Assembly (NCBI GenBank): GCA_005503065.1 | Contig: SCOE01000022.1 | Span: forward strand, 1 to 64,000 | DNA: 64,000 nucleotides | Source of the DNA: Comamonadaceae bacterium ALPHA2B | Lineage (GTDB): Bacteria; Pseudomonadota; Gammaproteobacteria; Burkholderiales; Burkholderiaceae_C | Direction: 5' to 3' | Translations under genes and position numbers: made by a program | Notes under the pieces: generated by a model | Seen by the model: only the letters and a program-made list of their open reading frames with translations | The model's database searches: none | What the model was told of the DNA's origin: nothing | Shown: positions 10,759 to 19,537 of the stretch, piece by piece | Numbering within the stretch: the stretch's first letter is position 1 | Layout: every line of letters begins with the position of its first letter

Positions 10759-13491
10759 GTGGACCCGCTGAACGACTCTCTCTTCGACGCGCAGGTGCTG
10801 GAATCGCCGGCGGCCTTCGCGTCCGCGCTCGCCCCGCCGGCGCAGCCCGGCCATTTCGACGAACTGCGCGGCTCGGCCACGCCCGTGGCCGAAGCACCGG
10901 CCGCCCGACCGGCTGCGTCCCCGGCGCCACTGCACGACGCCCTGGAGCCCCCGCCGCCGGAGGCGGCCGCGGACTCCACCGAGCCCGCCGACCCCAAGCC
11001 GCCGCTCACGCCCGCCTGGAGCCAGTTCTTCGAGGCGCTCGGCCCCGCCGGCTTCGCCGACCTGCCGCGCCGCGCGGTGAGCCTGGAGCGCCAGATCCGC
11101 GACAACGGCGTGACCTACAACGTCTACGCCGACAGCAACGGGCCGCAGCGCCCCTGGTCGCTCGACCTGTTCCCGCTCATCGTGCCGCCGCAGAGCTGGG
11201 CGACGATCGAGTCGGGCGTGCTCCAGCGCACGCGCGTGCTCGACCGCGTGCTGGCCGACGTCTACGGCCCGCAGAAGCTGCTGTCCGAAGGCCTGCTGCC
11301 CGCCGCGCTGGTGCGCGGCCACCCGGGCTACCTGCGCGCCATGCACGGCGTGCAGCCGCCCGGCGACACCTGGCTGCGCATCGCCGCCTTCGACCTCGCC
11401 CGCGGCCCCGACGGCAACTGGTGGGTGGTGTCGCAGCGCACCCAGGCGCCCTCGGGCCTGGGCTACCTGCTGGAGAACCGGCTCGCCATCTCGCGCCAGT
11501 TCCCGCAGGCCTTCGAATCGCTGCAGGTGCAGCGCCTGGCCGCGACCTACAGCGCGATGATGGAAGGCCTGCAGACCATGTGCCCGGCCGGCGCGCCACC
11601 GCACATCGCGCTGCTCACGCCCGGCCCCTACAACGAGACCTACTTCGAGCACGCGTACCTGGCCCGCTACCTGGGCGTGACGCTGGTCGAGGGCAGCGAC
11701 CTCACGGTGCGCGACGAGCGCCTCTACCTGAAGACCCTGCAGGGCCTGCGGCCGGTGCACGGGCTGATCAAGCGGCTCGACGACCAGTACCTCGACCCGC
11801 TGGAACTGCGCCCGGACTCCACCCTCGGCGTCCCCGGGCTGCTGCAGGCCATCCGCGCCGGCAACGTGCTGGTGGCCAACACACCGGGCTCTGCCTTCCT
11901 CGAATCGCCGGCGATGCTGGGCTTCCTGCCCGCGCTGGCGCAGCACCTGATCGGCGAGAAGCTGAGCCTGCCGGCCCTGCCCACCTGGTGGTGCGGCGAG
12001 CGCGCCGCCATGGAATCGGTGCTGCCGCAGCTGGCCGACTGCGCCATCAAGCCGACCTACCCGGGTTCCGATGCGCACCCGGCCTTCGACGCGGTGCTGG
12101 GCACCCAGCTCGGCCGGCGCGAGCTGGACGAATGGGCCGGCCGCATCATGCGCCAGGGCGATGCCCATACGGTGCAGAGCTTCATGCCCCTGTCGCAGAT
12201 GCCGACCTGGGCGCAGGACCTCGGCCCCGGCCACATCGCGCCCAAGGCGGTGCTGCTGCGCGTGTTCGCGGTCAACGACGGCCCGCAGTCCTGGCGCGTG
12301 CTGCCCGGCGGCCTGGCGCGGCTGGCAGGGCCGGACGCGCAGATCGCCTCCATGCAACGCGGCGGCAGCAGCGCCGACGTGTGGGTGCAGACCGACGGCG
12401 AGGTGGACCGCACCACCCTGCTGACGCCGCACGCCACGCCGGCCTCGCTGGCACGCCACCGCGCCCCCGTCACGAGCCGCGCGGCCGAGAACATGTTCTG
12501 GCTGGGCCGCTATACCGAGCGGGCCGAGAACACGCTGCGCCTGGCCCGCCTGAGCCTGGACCTGCTCAGCGGCGAGGACCAGTCCTCCCGCTCGCTCGTC
12601 GGCTGGCTGCGCGACCTGTGCAAGCGCAACGCCCTGGTGCCGCGCGAGTTGCCCGACGTCCAACACGTGGCGGACGGGCCGCGCGCCGCGCAATCGCGCC
12701 GCGTGTTCGAACGCGCCCTGATCGCCGAGCTGGGCGACGCCCAGCGGGGCCGCAGCCTGGGCTTCAACCTGCGCTGCCTGCGCGACGCGGCGGCCGCCGT
12801 GCGCGAACGCCTGTCGCAGGAACACTGGAACCACATCGTGCGCGCCGAGACGGAGTTCCTGCGCCGCATGGCCGACCAGGCCGGCGAGCCGGGCGAAGGC
12901 CGCTACGCGATCGGCGCCACGCAGCGCTCGCTGGAGGCGGCCAGCGCCATGCTGTCGGCCATCACCGGCGCGCAGACCGACCGCATGACGCGCGACGACG
13001 CCTGGCGGCTGCTGTCCATCGGCCGCCACATCGAGCGCCTGGGCTTTTTGTCCAGCGCGCTGGCGGCCGGCTTCGAGCGCGGAACGGTGCACGAGGTTGC
13101 GGGCTTCGAGGCCATGGTCGCGCTCTTCGACAGCACCATCACCTTCCATGCGCGCTACCAGCAGCGCCGCGACGTCGCGACGCTGGTCGACCTGCTGGTG
13201 CTCGACGGCGACAACCCGCGCTCGCTGGCCTGGGTGGCGCAGACGCTGCGCGGGCGCATCGCGCGTCTGGCCGGCAGCGCGCCGGGCAAACTCACCGCGC
13301 TGTCGCACGAGCTGCCCGACCCCGCCGCCTGGACGCTCGAGCGCCTTTGCCAGTCCGGACCCGACGCGCGCTACGGCGCGCTGCTGGACGTGCTCGAGGA
13401 CTGCGAGAACGCGGCCTACCACGTGTCCGATGCCATCGGGGTGCGCTACTTCACCCTCACCTCCGACACCGTTCGCTCCGTGGGGGTGTAA
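10759..13491 (+). CDS. Fused circularly permuted ATP-grasp / alpha-E protein
   Basis: 910 residues with a GTG start; no in-frame ATG precedes the homologous region. Residues 1-75 are a Pro/Ala-rich linker-like head. About 80-560 is the circularly permuted ATP-grasp domain (LTPGPYNETYFEHAYLAR, then VLVANTPGSAFLESPAML, then CAIKPTYPG). About 573-905 is an alpha-E domain, opening SRAAENMFWLGRYTERAENTLR. The two-gene operon at 1861-4355 is the same pair unfused, so this is a covalent version of that partnership, which suggests the two proteins form a complex. In the ATP-grasp half the glycine loop NGVGTGVADDK is replaced by NTPGSAFLES, so nucleotide binding may be altered or lost. A transglutaminase gene follows. 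Confidence 0.9.
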   Translation: MDPLNDSLFDAQVLESPAAFASALAPPAQPGHFDELRGSATPVAEAPAARPAASPAPLHDALEPPPPEAAADSTEPADPKPPLTPAWSQFFEALGPAGFADLPRRAVSLERQIRDNGVTYNVYADSNGPQRPWSLDLFPLIVPPQSWATIESGVLQRTRVLDRVLADVYGPQKLLSEGLLPAALVRGHPGYLRAMHGVQPPGDTWLRIAAFDLARGPDGNWWVVSQRTQAPSGLGYLLENRLAISRQFPQAFESLQVQRLAATYSAMMEGLQTMCPAGAPPHIALLTPGPYNETYFEHAYLARYLGVTLVEGSDLTVRDERLYLKTLQGLRPVHGLIKRLDDQYLDPLELRPDSTLGVPGLLQAIRAGNVLVANTPGSAFLESPAMLGFLPALAQHLIGEKLSLPALPTWWCGERAAMESVLPQLADCAIKPTYPGSDAHPAFDAVLGTQLGRRELDEWAGRIMRQGDAHTVQSFMPLSQMPTWAQDLGPGHIAPKAVLLRVFAVNDGPQSWRVLPGGLARLAGPDAQIASMQRGGSSADVWVQTDGEVDRTTLLTPHATPASLARHRAPVTSRAAENMFWLGRYTERAENTLRLARLSLDLLSGEDQSSRSLVGWLRDLCKRNALVPRELPDVQHVADGPRAAQSRRVFERALIAELGDAQRGRSLGFNLRCLRDAAAAVRERLSQEHWNHIVRAETEFLRRMADQAGEPGEGRYAIGATQRSLEAASAMLSAITGAQTDRMTRDDAWRLLSIGRHIERLGFLSSALAAGFERGTVHEVAGFEAMVALFDSTITFHARYQQRRDVATLVDLLVLDGDNPRSLAWVAQTLRGRIARLAGSAPGKLTALSHELPDPAAWTLERLCQSGPDARYGALLDVLEDCENAAYHVSDAIGVRYFTLTSDTVRSVGV

Positions 13492-13662
13492 TGGCCCACC
13501 CCCAGTCTGCGCGCTTCGCGCTTCGCCAACCCCCTTCGAGGGGGCACATCCAGCGGCCCGGCAAAGCCGGTTCCGCGGATGTCCCCGGATGGCCTGCTCC
13601 GCGGCCGTCGGCACAGGGGGATACGACGCGCAACGGGCGCTAGGCCCCACTTTTCGTCTGTC
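13492..13662 (+). repeat. Intergenic repeat-like element with a CCCCCT/AGGGGG hairpin
   Basis: This 171-bp gap between the fused ATP-grasp gene and the transglutaminase gene is not coding-like. It contains CGCGCTTCGCGCTTCGCC and a hairpin CCCCCTTCGAGGGGG (13530-13544), then CCGGCAAAGCCGG. Elements of this composition are common between genes in Comamonadaceae from my general knowledge, but there is only one copy in this window. It would interrupt or modulate transcription into the downstream gene. Confidence 0.45.
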
Positions 13663-14628
13663 ATGCTGCTTCACGTCACCCACGAAACGCGCTACGACTA
13701 TTCGCCGGCCGTCGAGACGGCGCAGCACATGGCGCACCTCAAGCCGCTCACGCGGGCGAGCCAGCGCCTGGTGAACCACCGGCTGTCGATCGACCCCGAG
13801 CCGGTGCAGCGCAGCGAATCGAGCGATGTGTACGGCAACACGCGTGCCTTCTTCGCGCTGGAATCGACGCACGACCAGCTCGTGGTGACGGCCGAGAGCC
13901 TGGTCGAGACCAGCGCGCCCAGGCTCGCTGCCGAGGCCGCTCCCGATCTGCCCTGGGAAACCGTGCGCGAGCGCTTCCGCTACCGCAAGGGCGTGCACGA
14001 CGACCCGGCCTCGGAGTTCGTCTTTCCGTCGCGCTACGTGCCGCTGCACGACGACTTCCTCGCCTATGCGCGCCAGAGCTTCACGCCCGCCCGGCCGATC
14101 TTCGAGGCGGCGATGGACCTCACCCTGCGCATGTACCGCGACTTCGACTACGACAGCGGCAGCACCGAGATCAACACGCCGGCCGTGGAGGCCCTGGCCC
14201 AGCGCCGCGGCGTGTGCCAGGACTTCGCGCACATCATGATCGCGTGCTGCCGCGGCCTGGGCCTGCCCGCGCGCTACGTCAGCGGCTACCTGCTCACGCA
14301 GCCGCCGCCGGGCCAGCCGCGCCTGGTCGGCGCCGACGCCTCGCACGCCTGGGTCGAGGTCTACGTGCCCGGCCGACCCGCCGACGCCGAGGACGAGGAC
14401 GAGGGCACGGCAGCCTCCACCCGCGCGGGCGACTGGGCCGGCTTCGACCCCACCAACGGCCGCCAGCCCGGCGAAGACTATGTCGTGCTGGCCATCGGCC
14501 GCGACTACGCCGACGTCTCTCCCATGCGTGGCGTGCTGCACGGCGGGGCGCGCCACGTGCTCGACGTGGGCGTCACCGTCCGGCCTTACGATGAGCTCGC
14601 CGAAGCCGACCGGCCCGCTGCGGGCTGA
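13663..14628 (+). CDS. Transglutaminase-like family protein (short form)
   Basis: 321 residues. N-terminal transglutaminase N domain (MLLHVTHETRYDYS) followed by a papain-like core with Cys185 (RRGVCQDFAHI), His228 (ASHAWVEVYVPG) and Asp262 (GFDPTNGR). These are the full catalytic triad of the microbial transglutaminase-like cysteine protease family. The enzyme has no signal peptide and is probably cytoplasmic, together with the ATP-grasp/alpha-E fusion encoded upstream. A ligase paired with a protease-fold protein suggests building and trimming of an amide-linked product. Start is the ATG where family homology begins; the extension upstream translates repeat DNA. Confidence 0.9.
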   Translation: MLLHVTHETRYDYSPAVETAQHMAHLKPLTRASQRLVNHRLSIDPEPVQRSESSDVYGNTRAFFALESTHDQLVVTAESLVETSAPRLAAEAAPDLPWETVRERFRYRKGVHDDPASEFVFPSRYVPLHDDFLAYARQSFTPARPIFEAAMDLTLRMYRDFDYDSGSTEINTPAVEALAQRRGVCQDFAHIMIACCRGLGLPARYVSGYLLTQPPPGQPRLVGADASHAWVEVYVPGRPADAEDEDEGTAASTRAGDWAGFDPTNGRQPGEDYVVLAIGRDYADVSPMRGVLHGGARHVLDVGVTVRPYDELAEADRPAAG

Positions 14629-14634
14629 CTCGCC

Positions 14635-14669
14635 TTTGCTATCGAAAAGATAGCTTCTCGCGCAATACC
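14635..14669 (+). repeat. Dispersed repeat R2, copy 1
   Basis: TTTGCTATCGAAAAGATAGC then TTCTCGCGCAATACC. GCTATC and GATAGC form a six-base-pair hairpin around GAAAA. Related sequence occurs at 44560-44630 and, inside coaBC, at 63949-63968. It lies 6 bp after the transglutaminase stop codon. Confidence 0.6.
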
Positions 14670-14719
14670 GGCGGGCGCCGCCGGCCGATTTCATTCATAA
14701 CCCTGTCAGGAGAACTTCC

Positions 14720-15175
14720 ATGAGCGTCCAGGACAAGCTCGCCCAGCTCGGCATCGAACTGCCACCCGTCTCGGTCCCCGCGGCCGCCTACGTGCCCTTC
14801 GTGCGCACCGGCAACCTCGTCTTCCTCTCCGGCCACATCGCGCGCAAGGACGGCAAGCCGTGGGTGGGCCAGCTCGGCGTGAACATGGGCACCGACGAAG
14901 GCAAGACCGCCGCCCGCGCCATCGCCATCGACCTGCTCGGCACGTTGAAGGCGGCGGTGGGCGACCTCGACAAGATCAAGCGCATCGTCAAGGTGATGAG
15001 CCTCGTGAACTCCGCGCCCACCTTCACCGAGCAGCACCTGGTCACCAACGGCGCCAGCGAACTCTTCGCCGAGGTCTTCGGCGACAAGGGTGCGCACGCG
15101 CGCAGCGCCTTCGGCGTGGCGCAGATCCCGATGGGTGCCTGCGTCGAGATCGAACTGATCGCCGAAGTCGAATGA
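14720..15175 (+). CDS. RidA/YjgF/YER057c/UK114 family protein
   Basis: 151 residues, somewhat longer than the 125-130 of archetypal RidA. Conserved features are GNLVFLSGHIAR near the N-terminus and the C-terminal ARSAFGVAQIPMGACVEIE, where the Arg corresponds to the imine-binding Arg of RidA and the Glu to the catalytic-pocket Glu. RidA proteins hydrolyse reactive enamine/imine intermediates; distant relatives act on other catabolic intermediates. A clear AGGAGA ribosome site precedes the ATG. Its stop codon overlaps the start of the next gene (ATGA), so the two are translationally coupled and probably share a pathway. Confidence 0.9.
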   Translation: MSVQDKLAQLGIELPPVSVPAAAYVPFVRTGNLVFLSGHIARKDGKPWVGQLGVNMGTDEGKTAARAIAIDLLGTLKAAVGDLDKIKRIVKVMSLVNSAPTFTEQHLVTNGASELFAEVFGDKGAHARSAFGVAQIPMGACVEIELIAEVE

Positions 15176-15882
15176 GCCAGGAACGGGTGCGCGTCGCGCT
15201 CGTCACGGCGGGCGGCAGCGGCATGGGCGCGGCCGCGGCGCGCGCGCTGCACGGCGCGGGCTTCCAGGTCGCGGTGCTCTCCTCGTCGGGCAAGGGCGAG
15301 GCCCTGGCCGAGGAACTGGGCGGCGTCGGCATCACCGGCTCGAACCGCGAAGACGCCGATCTGCAGCGCCTGGTCGACGCCGCGATGGACCGCTGGGGCC
15401 GCATCGATGCGGTGGTCAACAGCGCCGGCCACGGCCCCAAGGGCGAGCTGCTCGCCATCAGCGATGCCGACTGGCATCTGGGCATGGAGTTCTACCTGAT
15501 GAACGTGGTGCGCATCGCGCGCCTGGTCACGCCGATCATGCAGGCGCAGAAGTCGGGGGCCATCGTCAACATCTCCACCTACGCGACCTTCGAGCCCGAG
15601 GCGGCGTTCCCCACGTCCGGCGTGTTCCGTGCGGGCCTGGCGTCCTTCGCCAAGCTGTACGCCGACCGCTACGCGGCCGACAACATCCGCATGAACAACG
15701 TGCTGCCGGGCTTCATCGACAGCCTGCCCGAGAAGGACGAGCGCCGCGCGCGCATCCCGATGGGCCGCTACGGCACCTCGGCCGAGGTGGGCGAGCTGAT
15801 CGCCTTCCTCGCCTCGGACAAGGCCGGCTACATCACGGGCCAGAACATCCGGATCGACGGGGGCATCACGCGTTCGGTGTGA
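15172..15882 (+). CDS. SDR-family protein with substituted catalytic Tyr and Lys
   Basis: 236 residues, Rossmann fold with the nucleotide loop TAGGSGMGAA near residue 12-21 and NSAGHG in the middle. In classical short-chain dehydrogenases the catalytic set is Ser, then Tyr-x-x-x-Lys about 14 residues later. Here Ser135 (NISTYA) is kept, but the aligned YxxxK positions read SGVFR, so Tyr becomes Ser149 and Lys becomes Arg153. The C-terminal NIRMNNVLPGFIDSLPEK and ITGQNIRIDGG are typical SDR. It may bind NAD(P) without classical oxidoreductase chemistry, or use another residue such as Tyr137. Coupled to the RidA gene by a 4-bp overlap. Confidence 0.85.
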   Translation: MSQERVRVALVTAGGSGMGAAAARALHGAGFQVAVLSSSGKGEALAEELGGVGITGSNREDADLQRLVDAAMDRWGRIDAVVNSAGHGPKGELLAISDADWHLGMEFYLMNVVRIARLVTPIMQAQKSGAIVNISTYATFEPEAAFPTSGVFRAGLASFAKLYADRYAADNIRMNNVLPGFIDSLPEKDERRARIPMGRYGTSAEVGELIAFLASDKAGYITGQNIRIDGGITRSV

Positions 15883-15894
15883 GCCCGGCAGCCC

Positions 15895-16821
15895 ATGGAA
15901 CTGCGCCAACTGCGCTACTTCGTGAAGGTGTGCGAGCTGCGCAGCATGGGGCGTGCCGCGCTGGAACTGGGCGTGGTCACCTCGGCACTGAGCCAGCAGA
16001 TCAGCCGGCTCGAGAGTGAGCTGAGCACCCGGCTGCTGCGGCGCAGCAGCACCGGCGTTGCCCCGACCGACGCCGGCCTGGCCTTCCTGCAGCAGGCCCA
16101 GCTCACCCTGCGCCATGCCGACGAGGCGATGCGTGCCGCCCAGCAGGCCCGCCTCTCCGGCCACGTGAGCGTTGGCCTGGCGCCCACCACGGCTGCCGTG
16201 CTCGGCATTCCCCTGATGCAGGCGATGCAGGCCCGCTATCCCGACGTGCGGCTGCACCTGGTGGAGTCGCTGTCCGGCAACCTCGCCGCCATGCTGCAGT
16301 CGCGCCAGCTCGATCTGGCCGTGCTGTTCAAGACCGACACCCCGCGCCGCTGGAGCATCGAGCCGCTGCTGGACGAAAGCCTCTTCGTGCTCGCCGCCAC
16401 GCCATTGCCCCAGCGCCCGACGACGGCCAAGGTCCGGCTCGCGCAGCTGGCCGAGCTGCCCCTGATCATGCCCAGCGCCGGCCACGGGTTGCGCGCCACG
16501 CTCACGGCGGCCTTCGAGCGCGTGCGGATCGTGCCGACGGTGGTGGCCGAGATCGACGGCCTCGCGCTGCTGATGGACGCGGTGCGCGCCGGCTTCGGCG
16601 CCACCATCCAGCCCGGCGCCGCCCTCTCGCGGCAGCCGAGGAACGAAGTGAGCAGCAGCCGCATCACGGACGCCCATGTCGGCCGCCGCAACCTGCTGGT
16701 GAGCCTGTCCGACGACGAGCTCTCGCCCGCCGCGCTGGCGGCCCGCGTGGTGCTGGCCGACACGGCGCGCACGCTCGTCATGGAAGGCCGCTGGGCCGGC
16801 GCCACCCTTCTCGAAAACTGA
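15895..16821 (+). CDS. LysR-family transcriptional regulator (TcuR-like position)
   Basis: 308 residues. N-terminal winged helix-turn-helix MELRQLRYFVKVCELRSMGRAA with ALSQQISRLESEL recognition helix, then a LysR effector domain (SVGLAPTTAAVLG onward). It begins 12 bp after the SDR stop and ends 78 bp before tcuA on the same strand. LysR regulators of tricarballylate genes (TcuR) sit beside tcuAB in other bacteria, so it probably senses tricarballylate or a related tricarboxylate. The effector is inferred from position only. In some families similar proteins regulate nitrogen or aromatic pathways. Confidence 0.85.
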   Translation: MELRQLRYFVKVCELRSMGRAALELGVVTSALSQQISRLESELSTRLLRRSSTGVAPTDAGLAFLQQAQLTLRHADEAMRAAQQARLSGHVSVGLAPTTAAVLGIPLMQAMQARYPDVRLHLVESLSGNLAAMLQSRQLDLAVLFKTDTPRRWSIEPLLDESLFVLAATPLPQRPTTAKVRLAQLAELPLIMPSAGHGLRATLTAAFERVRIVPTVVAEIDGLALLMDAVRAGFGATIQPGAALSRQPRNEVSSSRITDAHVGRRNLLVSLSDDELSPAALAARVVLADTARTLVMEGRWAGATLLEN

Positions 16822-16899
16822 AGACCCGTTGCCGGATCCGGCCTGTCGCCCCGGCGGCGGCCTGCCTACAGTCTCCCGCACCCCACAAGGAGACAGGAA

Positions 16900-18324
16900 G
16901 TGAGCGATCCACAGGCCGACGTGCTGGTCGTCGGCGGCGGCAACGCCGCCCTCTGCGCCGCCCTCATGGCGCGCGAAGCCGGCGCCAGCGTGCTGCTGCT
17001 CGAGGCCGCGCCCAAGGCATGGCGCGGCGGCAACTCCCAGCACACGCGCAACCTGCGCTGCATGCACGACGCGCCGCAGGACGTGCTGGTCGACGCCTAC
17101 CCCGAAGAGGAATACTGGCAGGACCTGCTCAAGGTCACCGGCGGCCTCACGGACGAGCACCTGGCGCGCCTGGTGATCCGGGCCTCGTCCAGCTGCCGAG
17201 ACTGGATGCGCCGCCACGGCGTGCACTTCCAGCCGCCGCTGTCCGGCGCGCTGCACGTGGCGCGCACCAACGCCTTCTTCATGGGCGGCGGCAAGGCGCT
17301 GGTCAACGCCTACTACCGCAGCGCCGAGCGCCTGGGCGTGCGCATCCGCTACGAGGTGCCGGTGGCCTCGGTCGAGCTCGACGGCGACCGCTTCGTGGCG
17401 GTGCACACCGAGGCCGGCGAGCGCATCGCCGCCAGGAGCTGCGTGCTCGCGGCCGGCGGCTTCGAGTCCAACCGCGAATGGCTGCGTGAAGCCTGGGGCC
17501 GCAACGAGCGCGGCGAATGGCCGGCCGACAACTTCCTCATCCGCGGCACCCGCTTCAACCAGGGCGTGCTGCTGCGGCAGATGATCGATGCAGGGGCCGA
17601 CGCCATCGGCGATCCGTCGCAAGGGCACATGGTGGCCATCGACGCCCGCGCGCCGCTGTACGACGGCGGCATCTGCACCCGCATCGACTGCGTGTCGCTG
17701 GGCGTGGTGGTCAACCGCGAGGCCCGGCGCTTCTACGACGAGGGCGAGGACTTCTGGCCCAAGCGCTACGCCATCTGGGGCCGGCTGGTCGCACAGCAGC
17801 CGGGCCAGCTGGCCTATTCCATCATCGACCAGAAGGCGGTCGGCCGCTTCATGCCGCCGGTCTTCCCCGGCACGGTGGCCGACACGCTGCCCGGACTGGC
17901 GCGCCAACTGGGCCTGGACGGGGCGACCTTCCAGCGCACCATCGACGACTACAACGCCGCCTGCCGCGTCGGCCACTTCGACCACACCGCGCTGGACGAC
18001 TGCCACACCGAAGGCGTCTCGCCGGCCAAGACGCACTGGGCGCGCCCCATCGATACCGCGCCCTTCCACGCCTACCCGCTGCGCCCGGGCATCACCTTCA
18101 CCTACCTGGGCCTGAAGGTGGGCGACACCGCCGCGGTGCGCTTCGGCGGCCGCCCCAGCCCCAACCTCTTCGTGGCAGGGGAAATGATGGCCGGCAACGT
18201 GCTCGGCAAGGGCTACACCGCCGGGGTGGGCATGAGCATCGGCACGGCCTTCGGCCGCATCGCCGGCACGCGCGCCGCAGCCGCCGCGCTGAAGAACCGG
18301 GAGGCAGCCCGTGCCCACGCTTGA
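16900..18324 (+). CDS. tcuA: FAD-dependent tricarballylate dehydrogenase TcuA
   Basis: 474 residues, GTG start with AAGGAGACAGGAA upstream. The N-terminus carries the FAD motif [19 protein letters not shown] and LLLEAAP; the rest matches the fumarate reductase/succinate dehydrogenase flavoprotein superfamily ([10 protein letters not shown], then [21 protein letters not shown] near the C-terminus). TcuA oxidises tricarballylate to cis-aconitate, which enters the citric acid cycle. The following tcuB overlaps it by 14 bp. Identification rests on this pairing and the typical N-terminal [11 protein letters not shown] sequence. Confidence 0.9.
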   Translation: MSDPQADVLVVGGGNAALCAALMAREAGASVLLLEAAPKAWRGGNSQHTRNLRCMHDAPQDVLVDAYPEEEYWQDLLKVTGGLTDEHLARLVIRASSSCRDWMRRHGVHFQPPLSGALHVARTNAFFMGGGKALVNAYYRSAERLGVRIRYEVPVASVELDGDRFVAVHTEAGERIAARSCVLAAGGFESNREWLREAWGRNERGEWPADNFLIRGTRFNQGVLLRQMIDAGADAIGDPSQGHMVAIDARAPLYDGGICTRIDCVSLGVVVNREARRFYDEGEDFWPKRYAIWGRLVAQQPGQLAYSIIDQKAVGRFMPPVFPGTVADTLPGLARQLGLDGATFQRTIDDYNAACRVGHFDHTALDDCHTEGVSPAKTHWARPIDTAPFHAYPLRPGITFTYLGLKVGDTAAVRFGGRPSPNLFVAGEMMAGNVLGKGYTAGVGMSIGTAFGRIAGTRAAAAALKNREAARAHA

Positions 18325-19495
18325 AGCGCTGACGCGCGACGCCGTCGCGCTGGCCGATGCGCCGCAGCGCGTGATCCCGATCCTGTCCGCCAGCGAGGCG
18401 GAGGTGGACCGGCAGATGCACATCTGCAACGCCTGCCGCTACTGCGAAGGCTTCTGCGCCGTGTTCCCGGCCATGACGCGCCGGCTGGAGTTCGGCCGGG
18501 CGGACATCCACTACCTGGCCAACCTGTGCCACAACTGCGGGGCCTGCCTGCACGCGTGCCAGTACGCCCCGCCGCACGAGTTCGCGGTGAACGTGCCCAA
18601 GGCCATGGCCGAGGTGCGCGGGCAGACCTATGCCGACTACGCCTGGCCGCCGGCGCTGGGCACGCTGTACCGGCGCAACGGACTGACGCTCTCGCTCGCG
18701 CTGGTGGCCGCCCTCACGCTTTTCCTCGTGCTGGGGGCCGCCACGACGGGCAGCCTCTGGGGCAACGCGGCGGGCGACAACTTCTACCGCATCTTCCCGC
18801 ACAACCTGCTGGTCGGCATGTTCGCGCCGGTGTTCCTTTTCGCGGTGCTGGCACTCGCCATGGGCGTGCGGCGCTTCTGGCGCGACGTCACGCCCGCCGC
18901 CGGCAGCGTGCCGGCGAACGCACCGGCCGCCGCCGAGGCCGCGGACGCGGTTCTGCGCCTGAAGTACCTCGACGGCGGCCAAGGCGAGGGCTGCCCCAAC
19001 GAAGACGATGCCTACACGCTGGCGCGCCGGCGCTTCCACCACTTCACCTTCTACGGCTTCATGCTGTGCTTCGCCGCCACCAGCGTGGCGACGCTGTACC
19101 ACTACGCCTTCGGCTGGCCGGCGCCCTATGCGCTGCCGAGCCTGCCCAAGCTGCTGGGCGTCATCGGCGGCGTGAGCCTCATGATCGGCACGGCGGGCCT
19201 GTGGCAGCTGAACCTGCGGCGCCACCCGCTGCACGGCGACGCCAGGCAGAAGCCGATGGACCGGGGCTTCATCGCGCTGCTGTTCCTCACCAGCGCCAGC
19301 GGGCTGGCGCTGTGGCTCGGTCGCGGCACACCGGCGCTCGCGCTGCTGCTGTGCGTGCACCTGGGCGCCGTGATGGCGCTGTTCGCCACGCTGCCCTACG
19401 GCAAGTTCGCCCATGGCGTGTTCCGCAGCGCGGCCCTGCTGCGGCACGCGGTCGAGAAGCGTCTGCCCAACCCGGTCGGCCTGGGCGCCGATTGA
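18311..19495 (+). CDS. tcuB: Tricarballylate utilization protein TcuB (4Fe-4S, membrane)
   Basis: 394 residues, GTG start overlapping tcuA. Two four-cysteine clusters C39-x2-C-x2-C-x3-C49 and C73-x2-C-x2-C-x3-C83 are [4Fe-4S] ligands. About five or six membrane helices follow, the first near residue 120. TcuB reoxidises FADH2 of TcuA and passes electrons to the quinone pool. The fused ferredoxin-plus-membrane architecture is diagnostic. It is followed after 42 bp by the periplasmic receptor gene, apparently in one operon. Confidence 0.9.
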   Translation: MPTLEALTRDAVALADAPQRVIPILSASEAEVDRQMHICNACRYCEGFCAVFPAMTRRLEFGRADIHYLANLCHNCGACLHACQYAPPHEFAVNVPKAMAEVRGQTYADYAWPPALGTLYRRNGLTLSLALVAALTLFLVLGAATTGSLWGNAAGDNFYRIFPHNLLVGMFAPVFLFAVLALAMGVRRFWRDVTPAAGSVPANAPAAAEAADAVLRLKYLDGGQGEGCPNEDDAYTLARRRFHHFTFYGFMLCFAATSVATLYHYAFGWPAPYALPSLPKLLGVIGGVSLMIGTAGLWQLNLRRHPLHGDARQKPMDRGFIALLFLTSASGLALWLGRGTPALALLLCVHLGAVMALFATLPYGKFAHGVFRSAALLRHAVEKRLPNPVGLGAD

Positions 19496-19537
19496 CCGGC
19501 GCGCCGACGGATCACCCATTCCACTAGGAGACTCACG

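Noticed and set aside
11421-13643. A 740-codon frame overlapping the fused ATP-grasp gene
   Set aside because: It lacks any motif and the sense frame has clear domain matches along its whole length.
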